Assembly (NCBI RefSeq): GCF_016587415.1
Contig: NZ_BNJI01000002.1
Span: forward strand, 1,550,001 to 1,614,000
Direction of reading: 5' to 3'
Source of the DNA: Ktedonobacter sp. SOSP1-85
Lineage (GTDB): Bacteria > Chloroflexota > Ktedonobacteria > Ktedonobacterales > Ktedonobacteraceae
DNA length: 64,000 nt
The notes below the pieces were generated by a model. It saw only the letters and a program-made list of their open reading frames with translations, was not told the origin of the DNA and did no database searches. This document shows, piece by piece, positions 42,562 through 49,664 of this stretch. Positions within the stretch are counted from its first letter, which is position 1, and every line of letters starts with the position of its first letter. The position numbers and the translations under genes were made by a program.

Positions 42562-43589
42562 AGGAACTCTCCGTTGTCATCAAAGTACATGAAGCAGCCG
42601 GAGGCGAGAAGCATCAGATGCATTACACAATTCCTACAGTCCTGCAGAACCTCTACCTATGGGATGAACGTTCTCTCTCCGAGTGTGAAGAGATTGCACA
42701 TTTCATCGCGGCTTTTCTCCCCCACACTTTTCAGTTTACGCGAGTGGAGGCCTATACGGTAGGTATCCAACAGCATCAAATCGCCCTCTTTGAGTGGAGA
42801 GGGACTTCTCAAGGAACCCCCTGTTTATTTGCCCTCATTCCAGGTGGTACGGTGACGCTCGGGTATGATCGAAACCAACGTCTGGTTCCTAGCGAGGAAC
42901 TGGTCTGTGAGTGGCAAGAATATAATCTCGAATATCACGGAGATATGGTGACAATCGACGGGGACCTGGTGAAAGATATTCTTCCGGCGAACTATAAGGC
43001 CTTCTCTACTTATCTCGACAACCACTCACTTCCTCTCAGAACAGTTACGCTTGCACCATTCTTGATAGAGACAGTTGCTCAAGAGGCAGATCGGCTCCTC
43101 CCACCGCCTCTCGTGACCTACTTTCGCCACAAATCGGAGTGGAAAAAGGACGGCTACCTCAAGTACAGCGTTCGTGGCAAACATTGCTCCATCCCACAAC
43201 GTCATGTGGCCTCCTTCCTCAAGCGAGAGGGATTTCGCCTTCCGACCTCCGATGAATGGGAATATGCATGTTCTGCTGGCTCTCGTACCTTATTCTATTG
43301 GGGCAATGGATACTTCACAACGGAAGAACCATCTGCGGTCCCCACCTCCCGCAATGCCTTTGGCCTGGAGATTGCTAATGATACCTACCAGTGGGAATAT
43401 TGTAGCGATCCCGCCATGATGAGGGGCGGGGATGGAGGAGTAACTGTATGTGGCTGGGCAGGAGTGCTAGCTTCTTCCCTTCCCCTCGCCTCTGCTTATT
43501 ATCTCCGGCTCAACGAAAAGCAGATCAACAACGGCGTGTACTCTCCTTGTTTTCGAAGAGTGCTCTCTCTTGCTCCACTGCTCGCGTAA
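42558..43589 (+). CDS. Protein with C-terminal FGE/SUMF1-like domain
   Basis: GTG 42558 overlaps the stop of the CBS-HEPN frame (GTGA), so the two are probably coupled. The first 215 residues are mixed, with no recognised domain. The last 115 residues resemble the formylglycine-generating-enzyme fold (SUMF1/EgtB/PvdO): FRLPTSDEWEYACSAGS, FGLEIANDTYQWEYCSD, MMRGGDGG and a final PCFRRVLSL in place of GFRCA. One Cys follows RGG (VTVCGWAG), but the Cys pair of true FGE is not kept. It may bind metal or a ligand rather than oxidise Cys. The partner may be the CBS-HEPN protein. Confidence 0.7.
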   Translation: MKELSVVIKVHEAAGGEKHQMHYTIPTVLQNLYLWDERSLSECEEIAHFIAAFLPHTFQFTRVEAYTVGIQQHQIALFEWRGTSQGTPCLFALIPGGTVTLGYDRNQRLVPSEELVCEWQEYNLEYHGDMVTIDGDLVKDILPANYKAFSTYLDNHSLPLRTVTLAPFLIETVAQEADRLLPPPLVTYFRHKSEWKKDGYLKYSVRGKHCSIPQRHVASFLKREGFRLPTSDEWEYACSAGSRTLFYWGNGYFTTEEPSAVPTSRNAFGLEIANDTYQWEYCSDPAMMRGGDGGVTVCGWAGVLASSLPLASAYYLRLNEKQINNGVYSPCFRRVLSLAPLLA

Positions 43590-43904
43590 ATGAGGTCCCT
43601 TCCCTGCGAAGAAGGTTCCAGCACCTCCTTCAGGAAAGCACCTTTACCCTGGCTGTCCCGCTAGAGACACGATGTATTTGAGATATGTGGCAACGCGTTC
43701 TATGAGCTGGAACCTGAAACATCCTTGACATAGCGTTTCTGGTGCAGGATGACTGCAATGCGTTACCTGGAATCACTCGTGGTCATGGCAACAGTGCTCT
43801 ACATGAATAAGCCCAACTCCACGTCTGAGTAGGCAGTCACAGTCATCTTGGCGAAGTGACATAACAAAGAGAGGTAAATATTTTTGGCGGAACAGGAATC
43901 TTCA
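43590..43904. other. Gap before the SUKH gene
   Basis: No gene or clear hairpin is seen. The frames present are short, and the end of the region holds AGAGAGGTAAATA before an alternative TTG start. Confidence 0.35.
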
Positions 43905-44780
43905 ATGGCAAACGAACAAAACCAGCAAAACTCTTCCCCTCAGGAGCCCAAGCCTGACAATATATCGCATCATTTTGTAGGTGTGAGAGGAGGAAATGTC
44001 AGTGGCAGTCAATCGTATAAACCTCACAGAGATGATGGGTTTCCTCTCAGAGGAGAAAAATCCCTTTCTCTCTGGGAACGTATTCTTGCCTGGTGTCGCT
44101 ATGCCAACTGGTATGGTCCAGATTGGCATAGGGGGAGATATGTAGGATATTACTATGTCGATGGGCATTTGCAAGATCGCGTCTGTCTTCATAACCCGCG
44201 TGAAGGATTTGAATTTGCACCAGTGACTGAACAGCAGCTTCTTCAGATAGAAGAAGCCTATGGTTTCTTGCATCCTCCTCTGTTGCGTGATCTTTATCTC
44301 CATATTGCTAATGGCGGCTTTGGGCCAGGAACTGGACTTATTGGAAGCCCTGGTGGGTTCTGCTATTGGGTTCATCGAGGAGATGTACTCTATAATGCAC
44401 TTCTCAAAGAAAAATACCTTGAAGAAGATGGAAAAGAGTGTTGTGAGCAAATGTGGCCCGAGCTCTTTTCTCCTATCCCCTTTGACCTGGAAACCTATGA
44501 GCTTTCTCATCATCAGCCCAACCTGATTTACCTTGTTGCGGGAGAGTGGCCCACCTACTTCTTGAATATATCGCAATCTGAAGGTGATGGGTATTACTAT
44601 GTGCATGCCAAAACCGGACGTGTCTACCTTGTCGACAATAGCTTTGTTACCATTCCTCTGCGTGAGGGGCAAGAAGTCGTGTACGAATTGCATCGGCAAG
44701 CAGATTCCTTGGAAGAATGGTTCGAACGGTGGATTGATGGGGAACTGAAAGATCAGTTTTGGGGTGAGGCTGATGTGTAA
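43905..44780 (+). CDS. SUKH (SMI1/KNR4) family protein
   Basis: ATG 43905 follows AGGA; a TTG 43884 with GAGAGG upstream is an alternative. The 291-residue protein has the SUKH core near residues 100-160: FAPVTEQQLLQIEEAYGF, HPPLLRDLYLHIANGGFGPG. It ends with SLEEWFERWIDG. It is a close paralogue of the minus-strand gene at 8144-8890. The N-terminus is Asn/Gln/Ser-rich (about 1-30). It is followed by a membrane protein gene on the same strand, and the two may form an operon. Confidence 0.85.
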   Translation: MANEQNQQNSSPQEPKPDNISHHFVGVRGGNVSGSQSYKPHRDDGFPLRGEKSLSLWERILAWCRYANWYGPDWHRGRYVGYYYVDGHLQDRVCLHNPREGFEFAPVTEQQLLQIEEAYGFLHPPLLRDLYLHIANGGFGPGTGLIGSPGGFCYWVHRGDVLYNALLKEKYLEEDGKECCEQMWPELFSPIPFDLETYELSHHQPNLIYLVAGEWPTYFLNISQSEGDGYYYVHAKTGRVYLVDNSFVTIPLREGQEVVYELHRQADSLEEWFERWIDGELKDQFWGEADV

Positions 44781-44843
44781 AGTGATTTGGGCTCAATATA
44801 TGATGTTCACAGAAGTTACCTCAAGAAAGAAGAATTCTTTCCT

Positions 44844-45416
44844 ATGCCTACATTTATTCATTCGAATTCACTGCACAGCTTGATTATGTATTCGGATCTC
44901 ATTTGGTATGGAAGAAAGCGACTTTTGGCAACAGCAATAATCTCCTTCTTGTTTGTTGTTGTGGCTGTGTTAAGTCTTCTGACGGGGAGTCATCCAGATG
45001 ATTGGAAAGGTTGGATAATACTTATTTTCTTTGGACTAGGTTTTCTTGTTACCTTTCTTCAACTGATTTGGGGACCAATCGTTATTGCCAATGAACAGGG
45101 AATACGCATTCATCGTCATCCTTTTGCGCCGCACATTAGGCTGTATTGGTCTGAAATCTCAATGATTACTCTTTTTACAAAGAAAAACATGCGCTATGTC
45201 GGTTTTAGCCTTGCTCCCGCGTCTATTGAGTCTTTTTTGCAACATCAATCACTCTTCGCAAGGACGATTCTTGAAGGAAAATTACGTCATACACAAGCAG
45301 TTGTTATCGCCATTCCTGATATATTTATTGCATCTGTACGTTTAATTCTAGAAATAGAAAATGAATGTGCTGAGTATCTACAAGAGCACCATATTCTCAT
45401 AAAGAAGGTTTTGTAG
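44844..45416 (+). CDS. Membrane protein with two transmembrane helices and a PH-like domain
   Basis: ATG 44844 is the most plausible start, 63 bases after the SUKH stop; a TTG 44787 gives a longer frame. The 190-residue protein has two membrane segments (about 30-52, LLATAIISFLFVVVAVLSLL; and about 60-82, ILIFFGLGFLVTFLQLIWG). They are followed by a soluble part with IVIANEQGIRIHRH near 87 and IRLYWSEISMITLF near 105, a pattern seen in PH-like domains that sit after two helices. The C-terminal helix is charged. The function is unknown. A role linked to the SUKH gene is possible. Confidence 0.6.
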   Translation: MPTFIHSNSLHSLIMYSDLIWYGRKRLLATAIISFLFVVVAVLSLLTGSHPDDWKGWIILIFFGLGFLVTFLQLIWGPIVIANEQGIRIHRHPFAPHIRLYWSEISMITLFTKKNMRYVGFSLAPASIESFLQHQSLFARTILEGKLRHTQAVVIAIPDIFIASVRLILEIENECAEYLQEHHILIKKVL

Positions 45417-45759
45417 GAGGAGAGCATTTTTCCTGCGGTATTGTCACGTATATGAGGATGATCAAGGTTGAATTTTGTGCTCTTTTGTTCTATCCTCATG
45501 CCCTTCAGCTCGATACTGGGTAGCTGAGGTGGGGTGTTGTGATGTGAGATAGATAGGGGTGCCTGGCTTCCTGCTTACTAGCCGAAGTTGATGCAAGTAT
45601 CAAGGCTGTGACTATATTACTTATCCGAGGCGCTTCATTAGCCTGAGATGAAGTGTTTGATGTATAAAACCTCGGTAAGAGATATCCAGGTAGCCTGAAA
45701 TTTGCTTACCCTGGTGGAGATGACGAAAACTAAGAGTATTGTTTTTCTCTTCATGTTTC
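45417..45759. other. Gap before the TetR/DUF4188 cassette
   Basis: No gene is seen. The region ends at CTTGC (45760-45764), the left target duplication of the cassette. Confidence 0.4.
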
Positions 45760-45764
45760 CTTGC

Positions 45765-46016
45765 TGGTAAATAAAGTGAAGAGCGAGCAGGTTTTAAGGG
45801 TCTTGGTCACTTTCGGTGGAAAAGCGCCACCACAGGAAAGAGGAAAGCGCTTGAGAGGCTGGTGGAGAGATCTATTGCTCAGCTTTTCCACCGGATTTGA
45901 ACAAGACCCGGTTTTAAGGTGAAGAGTGAGCAATCGGCGCGAAGCATGAGCACTAGCGTGAAAGTGCCTGGGAAAACCGCTCCACATCTGGTGTGCTGGA
46001 ATGGAGTGTTGTAAAT
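45765..46016. repeat. Left terminal arm of the cassette
   Basis: The arm is interrupted by the 112-bp MITE A (45798-45909) and its repeated GGTTTTAA. The remaining sequence matches the reverse complement of the right arm, including the outer TGGTAAAT and the inner TTGTAAAT. The inner end lies 165 bases before the TetR start. Confidence 0.9.
45798..45909. mobile_element. 112-bp MITE (A) inside the left arm
   Basis: The ends GGGTCTTG and CAAGACCC begin imperfect inverted repeats of about 27 bp (sharing CGGTGGAAAAGC). The MITE is flanked by 8-bp direct repeats GGTTTTAA (45790-45797 and 45910-45917). The right arm holds the same sequence with a single GGTTTTAA, which is the empty site. The insertion and its duplication are therefore proved by comparison within the window. 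Confidence 0.9.
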
Positions 46017-46142
46017 TGAGTTTCTCGTCTCAGGCTGATTGACTGTTGGAACGCTCTATAGACCACATCCCTACAAGAGCGCTTTCTGAAAAGAGGGTTC
46101 TTTCCCCCTTGACAACAAAGAGAATCGATGGATATACTATTA

Positions 46143-46157
46143 CCGTACACTGTTCGG
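46143..46157. promoter_or_regulatory. TetR operator, site 1
   Basis: CCGTACACTGTTCGG is a palindrome with one mismatch, flanked by TTA and AAA. It lies 24 bases before the TetR start at 46181, so the repressor probably controls its own gene. It has the same form as the site at 46793-46807. Confidence 0.75.
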
Positions 46158-46180
46158 AAATGGGAAGGAATGCCAAAGTG

Positions 46181-46771
46181 ATGAGTCCTCGTGAGAAGAG
46201 GCGAGCCAGGACCAGAGAAACCATTCTGGAAGCGGCGATGCAGATTGTGATGCAGCATGGTGTCGATGCTTTATCGATGCGCGAGATAGCCGAACGCATC
46301 GATTATAGTCCATCAGGCCTCTATGAGTACTTCTCTAGCAAAGAAGAAATTATTGCTGAATTAGTGAACGAGGGCTTTGAGCGCCTGACGGCACGCATGG
46401 AACATGGTACTCAGGGAGCAACGGCGCTGTCGCGTTTACAGGAAGCTGGTAAAGTGTATATGCATTTTGCCTTACAAGAACCACAATTATACCTGATGAT
46501 GTTCAATCACAGACCGCTCTCCCCATTCCCATTCACCGAAGTTGAGCAGAACACGGCCTATTCTCAATTGGTTCAAATTCTTCAGGATGGCCTCCTGTCT
46601 GGAGAGTTTCGTTCAGCAAGTGGAGCCGGTTGGCAAGAGTTAGCTTACGCCAGTTGGTCCCTCATGCATGGCTTAGCGATGTTACGGCTGACATTGATGA
46701 GCCAAGTCACAGAAGATATAGACCGTCTCCACGAAAGAGCATTTCAGGCTTTTGTCGCACAGTTGAAATAG
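46181..46771 (+). CDS. TetR/AcrR-family transcriptional regulator
   Basis: ATG 46181 is taken as the start because the HTH begins at once (MSPREKRRARTRETILEAA) and the operator lies just upstream. An ATG at 46160 is an alternative. The HTH covers about residues 10-55 (LSMREIAERIDYSPSGLYEYFSSKEEII). The C-terminal ligand domain (about 70-195) has the MHFALQEPQLYLMMFNHRP helix typical of a TetR_C subgroup. It is a cytosolic dimeric repressor. Two identical-type palindromes, one before its own gene and one before the DUF4188 gene, are its likely operators. The ligand is unknown, perhaps the substrate of the DUF4188 protein. Confidence 0.88.
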   Translation: MSPREKRRARTRETILEAAMQIVMQHGVDALSMREIAERIDYSPSGLYEYFSSKEEIIAELVNEGFERLTARMEHGTQGATALSRLQEAGKVYMHFALQEPQLYLMMFNHRPLSPFPFTEVEQNTAYSQLVQILQDGLLSGEFRSASGAGWQELAYASWSLMHGLAMLRLTLMSQVTEDIDRLHERAFQAFVAQLK

Positions 46772-46792
46772 CGTCAAAAATTTTGGGTTTTA

Positions 46793-46807
46793 CCGTACAA
46801 TGTACGG
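46793..46807. promoter_or_regulatory. TetR operator, site 2
   Basis: CCGTACAATGTACGG is a perfect palindrome (7-bp arms, one-base centre), flanked by TTA and AAA as at site 1. It lies 50 bases before the DUF4188 gene start, so the TetR protein probably represses this gene as well. Confidence 0.8.
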
Positions 46808-46856
46808 AAAGCGTTTGCTGTTCTAAAGAGAGAGCAAAAAGGAAAAGGAAATTCCT

Positions 46857-47360
46857 ATGGCAAAGCTTATCAAAGAGCGTGTGACCGTTGCAAACGAGCA
46901 AGAGTTGGTGGTGTTTCTGATTGGCATGCGTGTCAATAATGTGTGGAAGGTGCAAAAATGGGTACCAGTAGCGGCTGCAATGACACGCATGCTGAAAGAG
47001 TTGAACGAGCATCCTGAGATGGGCTTGCTGGGTATAGAAACAACGCTGAACTTTCCCACGACACTCATGGTTCAGTACTGGCGTTCGTTCGAAGACCTGG
47101 CGGTCTACGCGGGGAACAGAGATGCGGTCCATCTGCCAGCTTGGCGGGAATTTAATCGGCAGGTTGGAAGCAATGGTGACGTGGGGATCTGGCACGAAAC
47201 CTACCGCATTCCGGCTGGACACTACGAGGCTGTTTACAATAATATGCCTAAGTTTGGACTGGGAAAGGTTCTCCCTCTCATTCCAGCAATCGGACAAAGA
47301 GAGAGTGCGCGTACCCGTATGGCGGCAAAACAGAAAGCATTGCAAGGTATTCAGCAATAA
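46857..47360 (+). CDS. DUF4188 (monooxygenase-like) protein
   Basis: The 167-residue protein starts at ATG 46857 behind a GGAAAAGGAAA site. It has the DUF4188 pattern: FLIGMRVNNVWKVQKWVPVA near residue 20, GLLGIETTL near 57, MVQYWRSFEDLAVYA near 71, HLPAWREFNR near 92, IWHETYRIPAGHYEAVYNN near 110, and FGLG near 132. The fold is a dimeric alpha/beta barrel, like small antibiotic-biosynthesis monooxygenases and haem-degrading proteins. The substrate is unknown. Being under its own TetR control suggests a stress or detoxification role. Confidence 0.88.
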   Translation: MAKLIKERVTVANEQELVVFLIGMRVNNVWKVQKWVPVAAAMTRMLKELNEHPEMGLLGIETTLNFPTTLMVQYWRSFEDLAVYAGNRDAVHLPAWREFNRQVGSNGDVGIWHETYRIPAGHYEAVYNNMPKFGLGKVLPLIPAIGQRESARTRMAAKQKALQGIQQ

Positions 47361-47395
47361 ACGTCAGCATCTGCTCGCAACATCCTGTGATTGAC

Positions 47396-47436
47396 ACCCT
47401 GGCCGCTGTGCATCGTTCCAGTTCGCCAGGGTTTTT
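47396..47436 (+). terminator. Terminator of the DUF4188 gene
   Basis: ACCCTGGC (47396) and GCCAGGGT (47425) form a stem followed by TTTTT. It lies 36 bases after the DUF4188 stop and directly before the right arm, so transcription ends inside the cassette. Confidence 0.8.
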
Positions 47437-47698
47437 ATTTACAACACTCCATTCCAGCACACCAGATGTGGAGCGGTTTTCCCAGGCACTTCCACGCCAG
47501 TGCTCATGCTTCGCGCCGATTGCTCACTCTTCACCTTAAAACCTGCTCGCTCTTCGGTTCTTACACACTCTCGGCGATAAGCTCTTCAATAAAGTGATGG
47601 GTATCCCGAACTCTGAGCTTGAAACGTGAGAGAAGCCAGAAAGATAAACTCATCCTTCACCGAGAGTGTGTAAGAACCGCTCTTCACCTTATTTACCA
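47437..47698. repeat. Right terminal arm of the cassette
   Basis: This arm is the reverse complement of the left arm after removal of MITE B (47556-47678) and its direct repeat. It preserves the empty site of MITE A (single GGTTTTAA complement near 47540), while the left arm preserves the empty site of MITE B. Confidence 0.9.
47556..47678. mobile_element. 123-bp MITE (B) inside the right arm
   Basis: The 19-bp perfect inverted repeats start GGTTCTTACACACTCTCGG at 47556 and end at 47678. The 7-bp direct repeats GCTCTTC lie at 47549-47555 and 47679-47685. The left arm has the same place uninterrupted. The ends resemble those of MITE C at 23328-23512. Confidence 0.9.
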
Positions 47699-47703
47699 CT
47701 TGC

Positions 47704-47928
47704 AGGTATGTATATCCCAAGAATTTATAGATAAGGGAAGGAAAAACGTTGAACTGAACTGTTCTTAGTGCAATCTCAGGAGACCTAATGTGTAAGAGGG
47801 AGCGTCCCTCATCTTCGTTGACACAGGAACCCTGGCTCTATTGCACAACTGGTCTCTGGAATCTGCATTAGGGGGCAGTTCCGGTGGTAGTCTTCGCCAT
47901 GAAGATGATGAAACACAATGATCGTACT
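47704..47928. other. Gap between the cassette and the GH18-like gene
   Basis: No gene or hairpin is seen. Confidence 0.3.
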
Positions 47929-49107
47929 TCACACTCTGGTGAATGCCCGAAAACACATGAGAAAGGCATATGGTGATGGTTGTTGCCAGGGTGGGCTCAC
48001 ACTATCACTGCACACTGTGGAGGCCTGCGAATCAGGTATCTCCTTGTTGTGCTTAAACTCTGCCTGATTGGCACAAGCCCTGTCACGCGTGAGTGACCAC
48101 ATGGAGAGTCGGGCGAGGTGGTGCTCCTGCCCAAATGCTAGCAGGGTACGAGCGTCATCGAGGGTGAAGATTTGATCCCCTACATCATTGCGCCCGATCA
48201 TCGGAGTGATGCCGAGCATGGCCCAGGCGTGTTGTGCTGCTTCAGGATCCGTTTCTGAGAAGAAGAGGGTTTGCAGCAATGCGTGAACGGATGTTGCTGC
48301 ACGCACCGCATCCTGACCCATGTCGCGGTGGAGTGGGTAGTCCCCATAGTCCATGGTCATGAAGTTGACGGTGGCAAGGTGCAGATGTTGATCTCGGGCA
48401 TCGGTGAGGAGGCGTTTGACCTGGGTGAAGGTTTCCTCATCAGGAACGGTGGGATCATCCAGCCCGTAGGGCCCGACAGGGAGGGTATAGGAGATCGCGA
48501 CGCCTTTGTTGCGAGGGTTGCGTTGGAGGGCTGCCAGGGCGTGATTGCGCTCCTCGATGGAATCATTATGAGCAAGGAGCGCATCTCCTTCAATATCGAG
48601 ATCAATGGCGATGGCATGATAGGTATCAATCACAGATTGGTACTGCGCCTCAAGTTCTGACTCACTACAGTGTTGCGCAAGCTCGGTGTCGCTTCCTCCC
48701 CCAAAGGCAAGAATCACGTCGCCAGGGACAGGTCCTTTCCGTAGTGCTTCAATCTCCTGGCGCAGAAAACCTGTTGTTGCAGCAATGCCCGTTGTTCCCC
48801 AAACTGCATGACAATTCCCGCCGTCCATAAGGAAACCAAGCGTAAAGTATGGACTCTGCGTCTTCTCAGCCAGCGCCTCCAGGTTAAGAGAAGCATGTGG
48901 CGTTGTGATTTCAAGATAGGGGGCAAAGACGTGCGCGGGGAGGGAAGAGGGACGGGACTCCTGTTCTGCATGCGTTGTGTGCTGAGTAAAGAGTGCGAAC
49001 CTGTCAGAATGCAACAGTGGTGGAATGACAATCGTGCTCGCCATCACAACAATGATCGAAACAAGAGATGCGATGAGCCATATCCTGCTTTTATGGTTTC
49101 TTCCCAT
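47929..49107 (-). CDS. GH18 chitinase-like protein with N-terminal membrane anchor
   Basis: The 392-residue protein begins with a basic segment and one hydrophobic stretch (about 9-32, WLIASLVSIIVVMASTIVI), a signal or membrane anchor. The GH18 barrel follows, with YFTLGFLMDGG near 87, FGGGSDTEL near 135, and the catalytic DxDxE motif DLDIE at 169-173 (Glu173 as acid). FMTMDYGDY lies near 249. Such enzymes cleave chitin or other GlcNAc polymers outside the cell. The last 20 residues (PSPYAFLMCFRAFTRV) look unlike the family. In its wider surroundings are a GlcNAc-type synthase and a polysaccharide deacetylase. Confidence 0.85.
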   Translation of the reverse strand: MGRNHKSRIWLIASLVSIIVVMASTIVIPPLLHSDRFALFTQHTTHAEQESRPSSLPAHVFAPYLEITTPHASLNLEALAEKTQSPYFTLGFLMDGGNCHAVWGTTGIAATTGFLRQEIEALRKGPVPGDVILAFGGGSDTELAQHCSESELEAQYQSVIDTYHAIAIDLDIEGDALLAHNDSIEERNHALAALQRNPRNKGVAISYTLPVGPYGLDDPTVPDEETFTQVKRLLTDARDQHLHLATVNFMTMDYGDYPLHRDMGQDAVRAATSVHALLQTLFFSETDPEAAQHAWAMLGITPMIGRNDVGDQIFTLDDARTLLAFGQEHHLARLSMWSLTRDRACANQAEFKHNKEIPDSQASTVCSDSVSPPWQQPSPYAFLMCFRAFTRV

Positions 49108-49340
49108 TTACTACTGAAGCCTCCTCTTCCTCTCTCGTCTCGCGCTAGTCTGTATGCTCACAACTTTTTCTAGAAGCGGCACTCTATAAGATAAATCAGG
49201 GCAAATCCTTCTCTAGAGCGGGTAGGTGGTAGCGTTATCATGGCACGCCCCACATATGGAAATGCGTCTTACGCTGGTGGCATGGGAACCTACAATATAT
49301 TGCCGCCCATCATAAGAACCGCGCGATGCGGGGACCCCTG
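49108..49340. other. Region upstream of the chitinase-like gene and TnpB element
   Basis: This stretch holds the leader of the minus-strand gene and the start of the TnpB element's left end. No gene is seen. Confidence 0.35.
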
Positions 49341-49349
49341 GCTTGAGCC

Positions 49350-49579
49350 CTGACACTTATACACAAATATGCGATCTTGAGAAAGAACACGGAAGCGATG
49401 CGCTGCAGGTGCCTCGTTTTTTCCCACACGAGAGGTGACACACGTTCGCTGAAAACGTCGCTTGTCTCGCCAAACTGAAAGCACATCATTGTGCATCGAT
49501 GCGCGTTTTTTTCAACACCTTTCCCTCGCATCATGCTGAGGATCTTCTGCAAACTTTCATATTTGTGTATAAGTGACAG
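49350..49579. mobile_element. 230-bp MITE (D) with Tn5-like ends, in the TnpB left end
   Basis: The ends CTGACACTTATACACAAA (49350) and its complement (to 49579, CTGTCACTTATACACAAA) form 22-bp inverted repeats with one mismatch. They match the IS50/Tn5 outside-end pattern CTGACTCTTATACACAAGT. The 9-bp target duplication GCTTGAGCC (49341-49349 and 49580-49588) is also as in Tn5. No transposase is encoded inside. The MITE splits the left-end hairpin CCCCTGGCTTGAGCCATGGGG of the TnpB element. Confidence 0.9.
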
Positions 49580-49627
49580 GCTTGAGCCATGGGGAGGAGC
49601 ATGGCGCGCTCCTTTCTTTTTTGCTAT

Positions 49628-49664
49628 TTGGCACAAATATCACATATATGGTATAATTTGTGCA
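49628..49664 (+). promoter_or_regulatory. Promoter of tnpB with leaderless start
   Basis: TTGGCA (49628-49633) and TATAAT (49652-49657) are separated by 18 bases. Transcription would begin at about 49664, the A of the tnpB ATG. No ribosome binding site precedes the ATG, so the mRNA is probably leaderless. Confidence 0.6.

Larger units (their letters stand above)
45765..47698. mobile_element. Transposase-less mobile cassette with long terminal repeats
   Basis: Inverted arms at 45765-46016 and 47437-47698, starting TGGTAAATAA at each outer end, enclose a TetR gene and a DUF4188 gene. Removing a MITE and its repeat from each arm leaves about 132 bp with only a few mismatches. The outside flanks carry the same 5 bp, CTTGC (45760-45764 and 47699-47703). 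Each arm contains two direct copies of GTGAAGAGYGAGCA, spaced like transposase binding sites. No transposase gene lies inside. The unit fits a mobile insertion cassette moved in trans by an element elsewhere. Confidence 0.85.

Noticed and set aside
45751..45987. A minus-strand frame resembling one at 47391-47597 in protein sequence
   Set aside because: Both frames run through the cassette's inverted arms and the MITEs. The resemblance is the repeat, not a gene pair.
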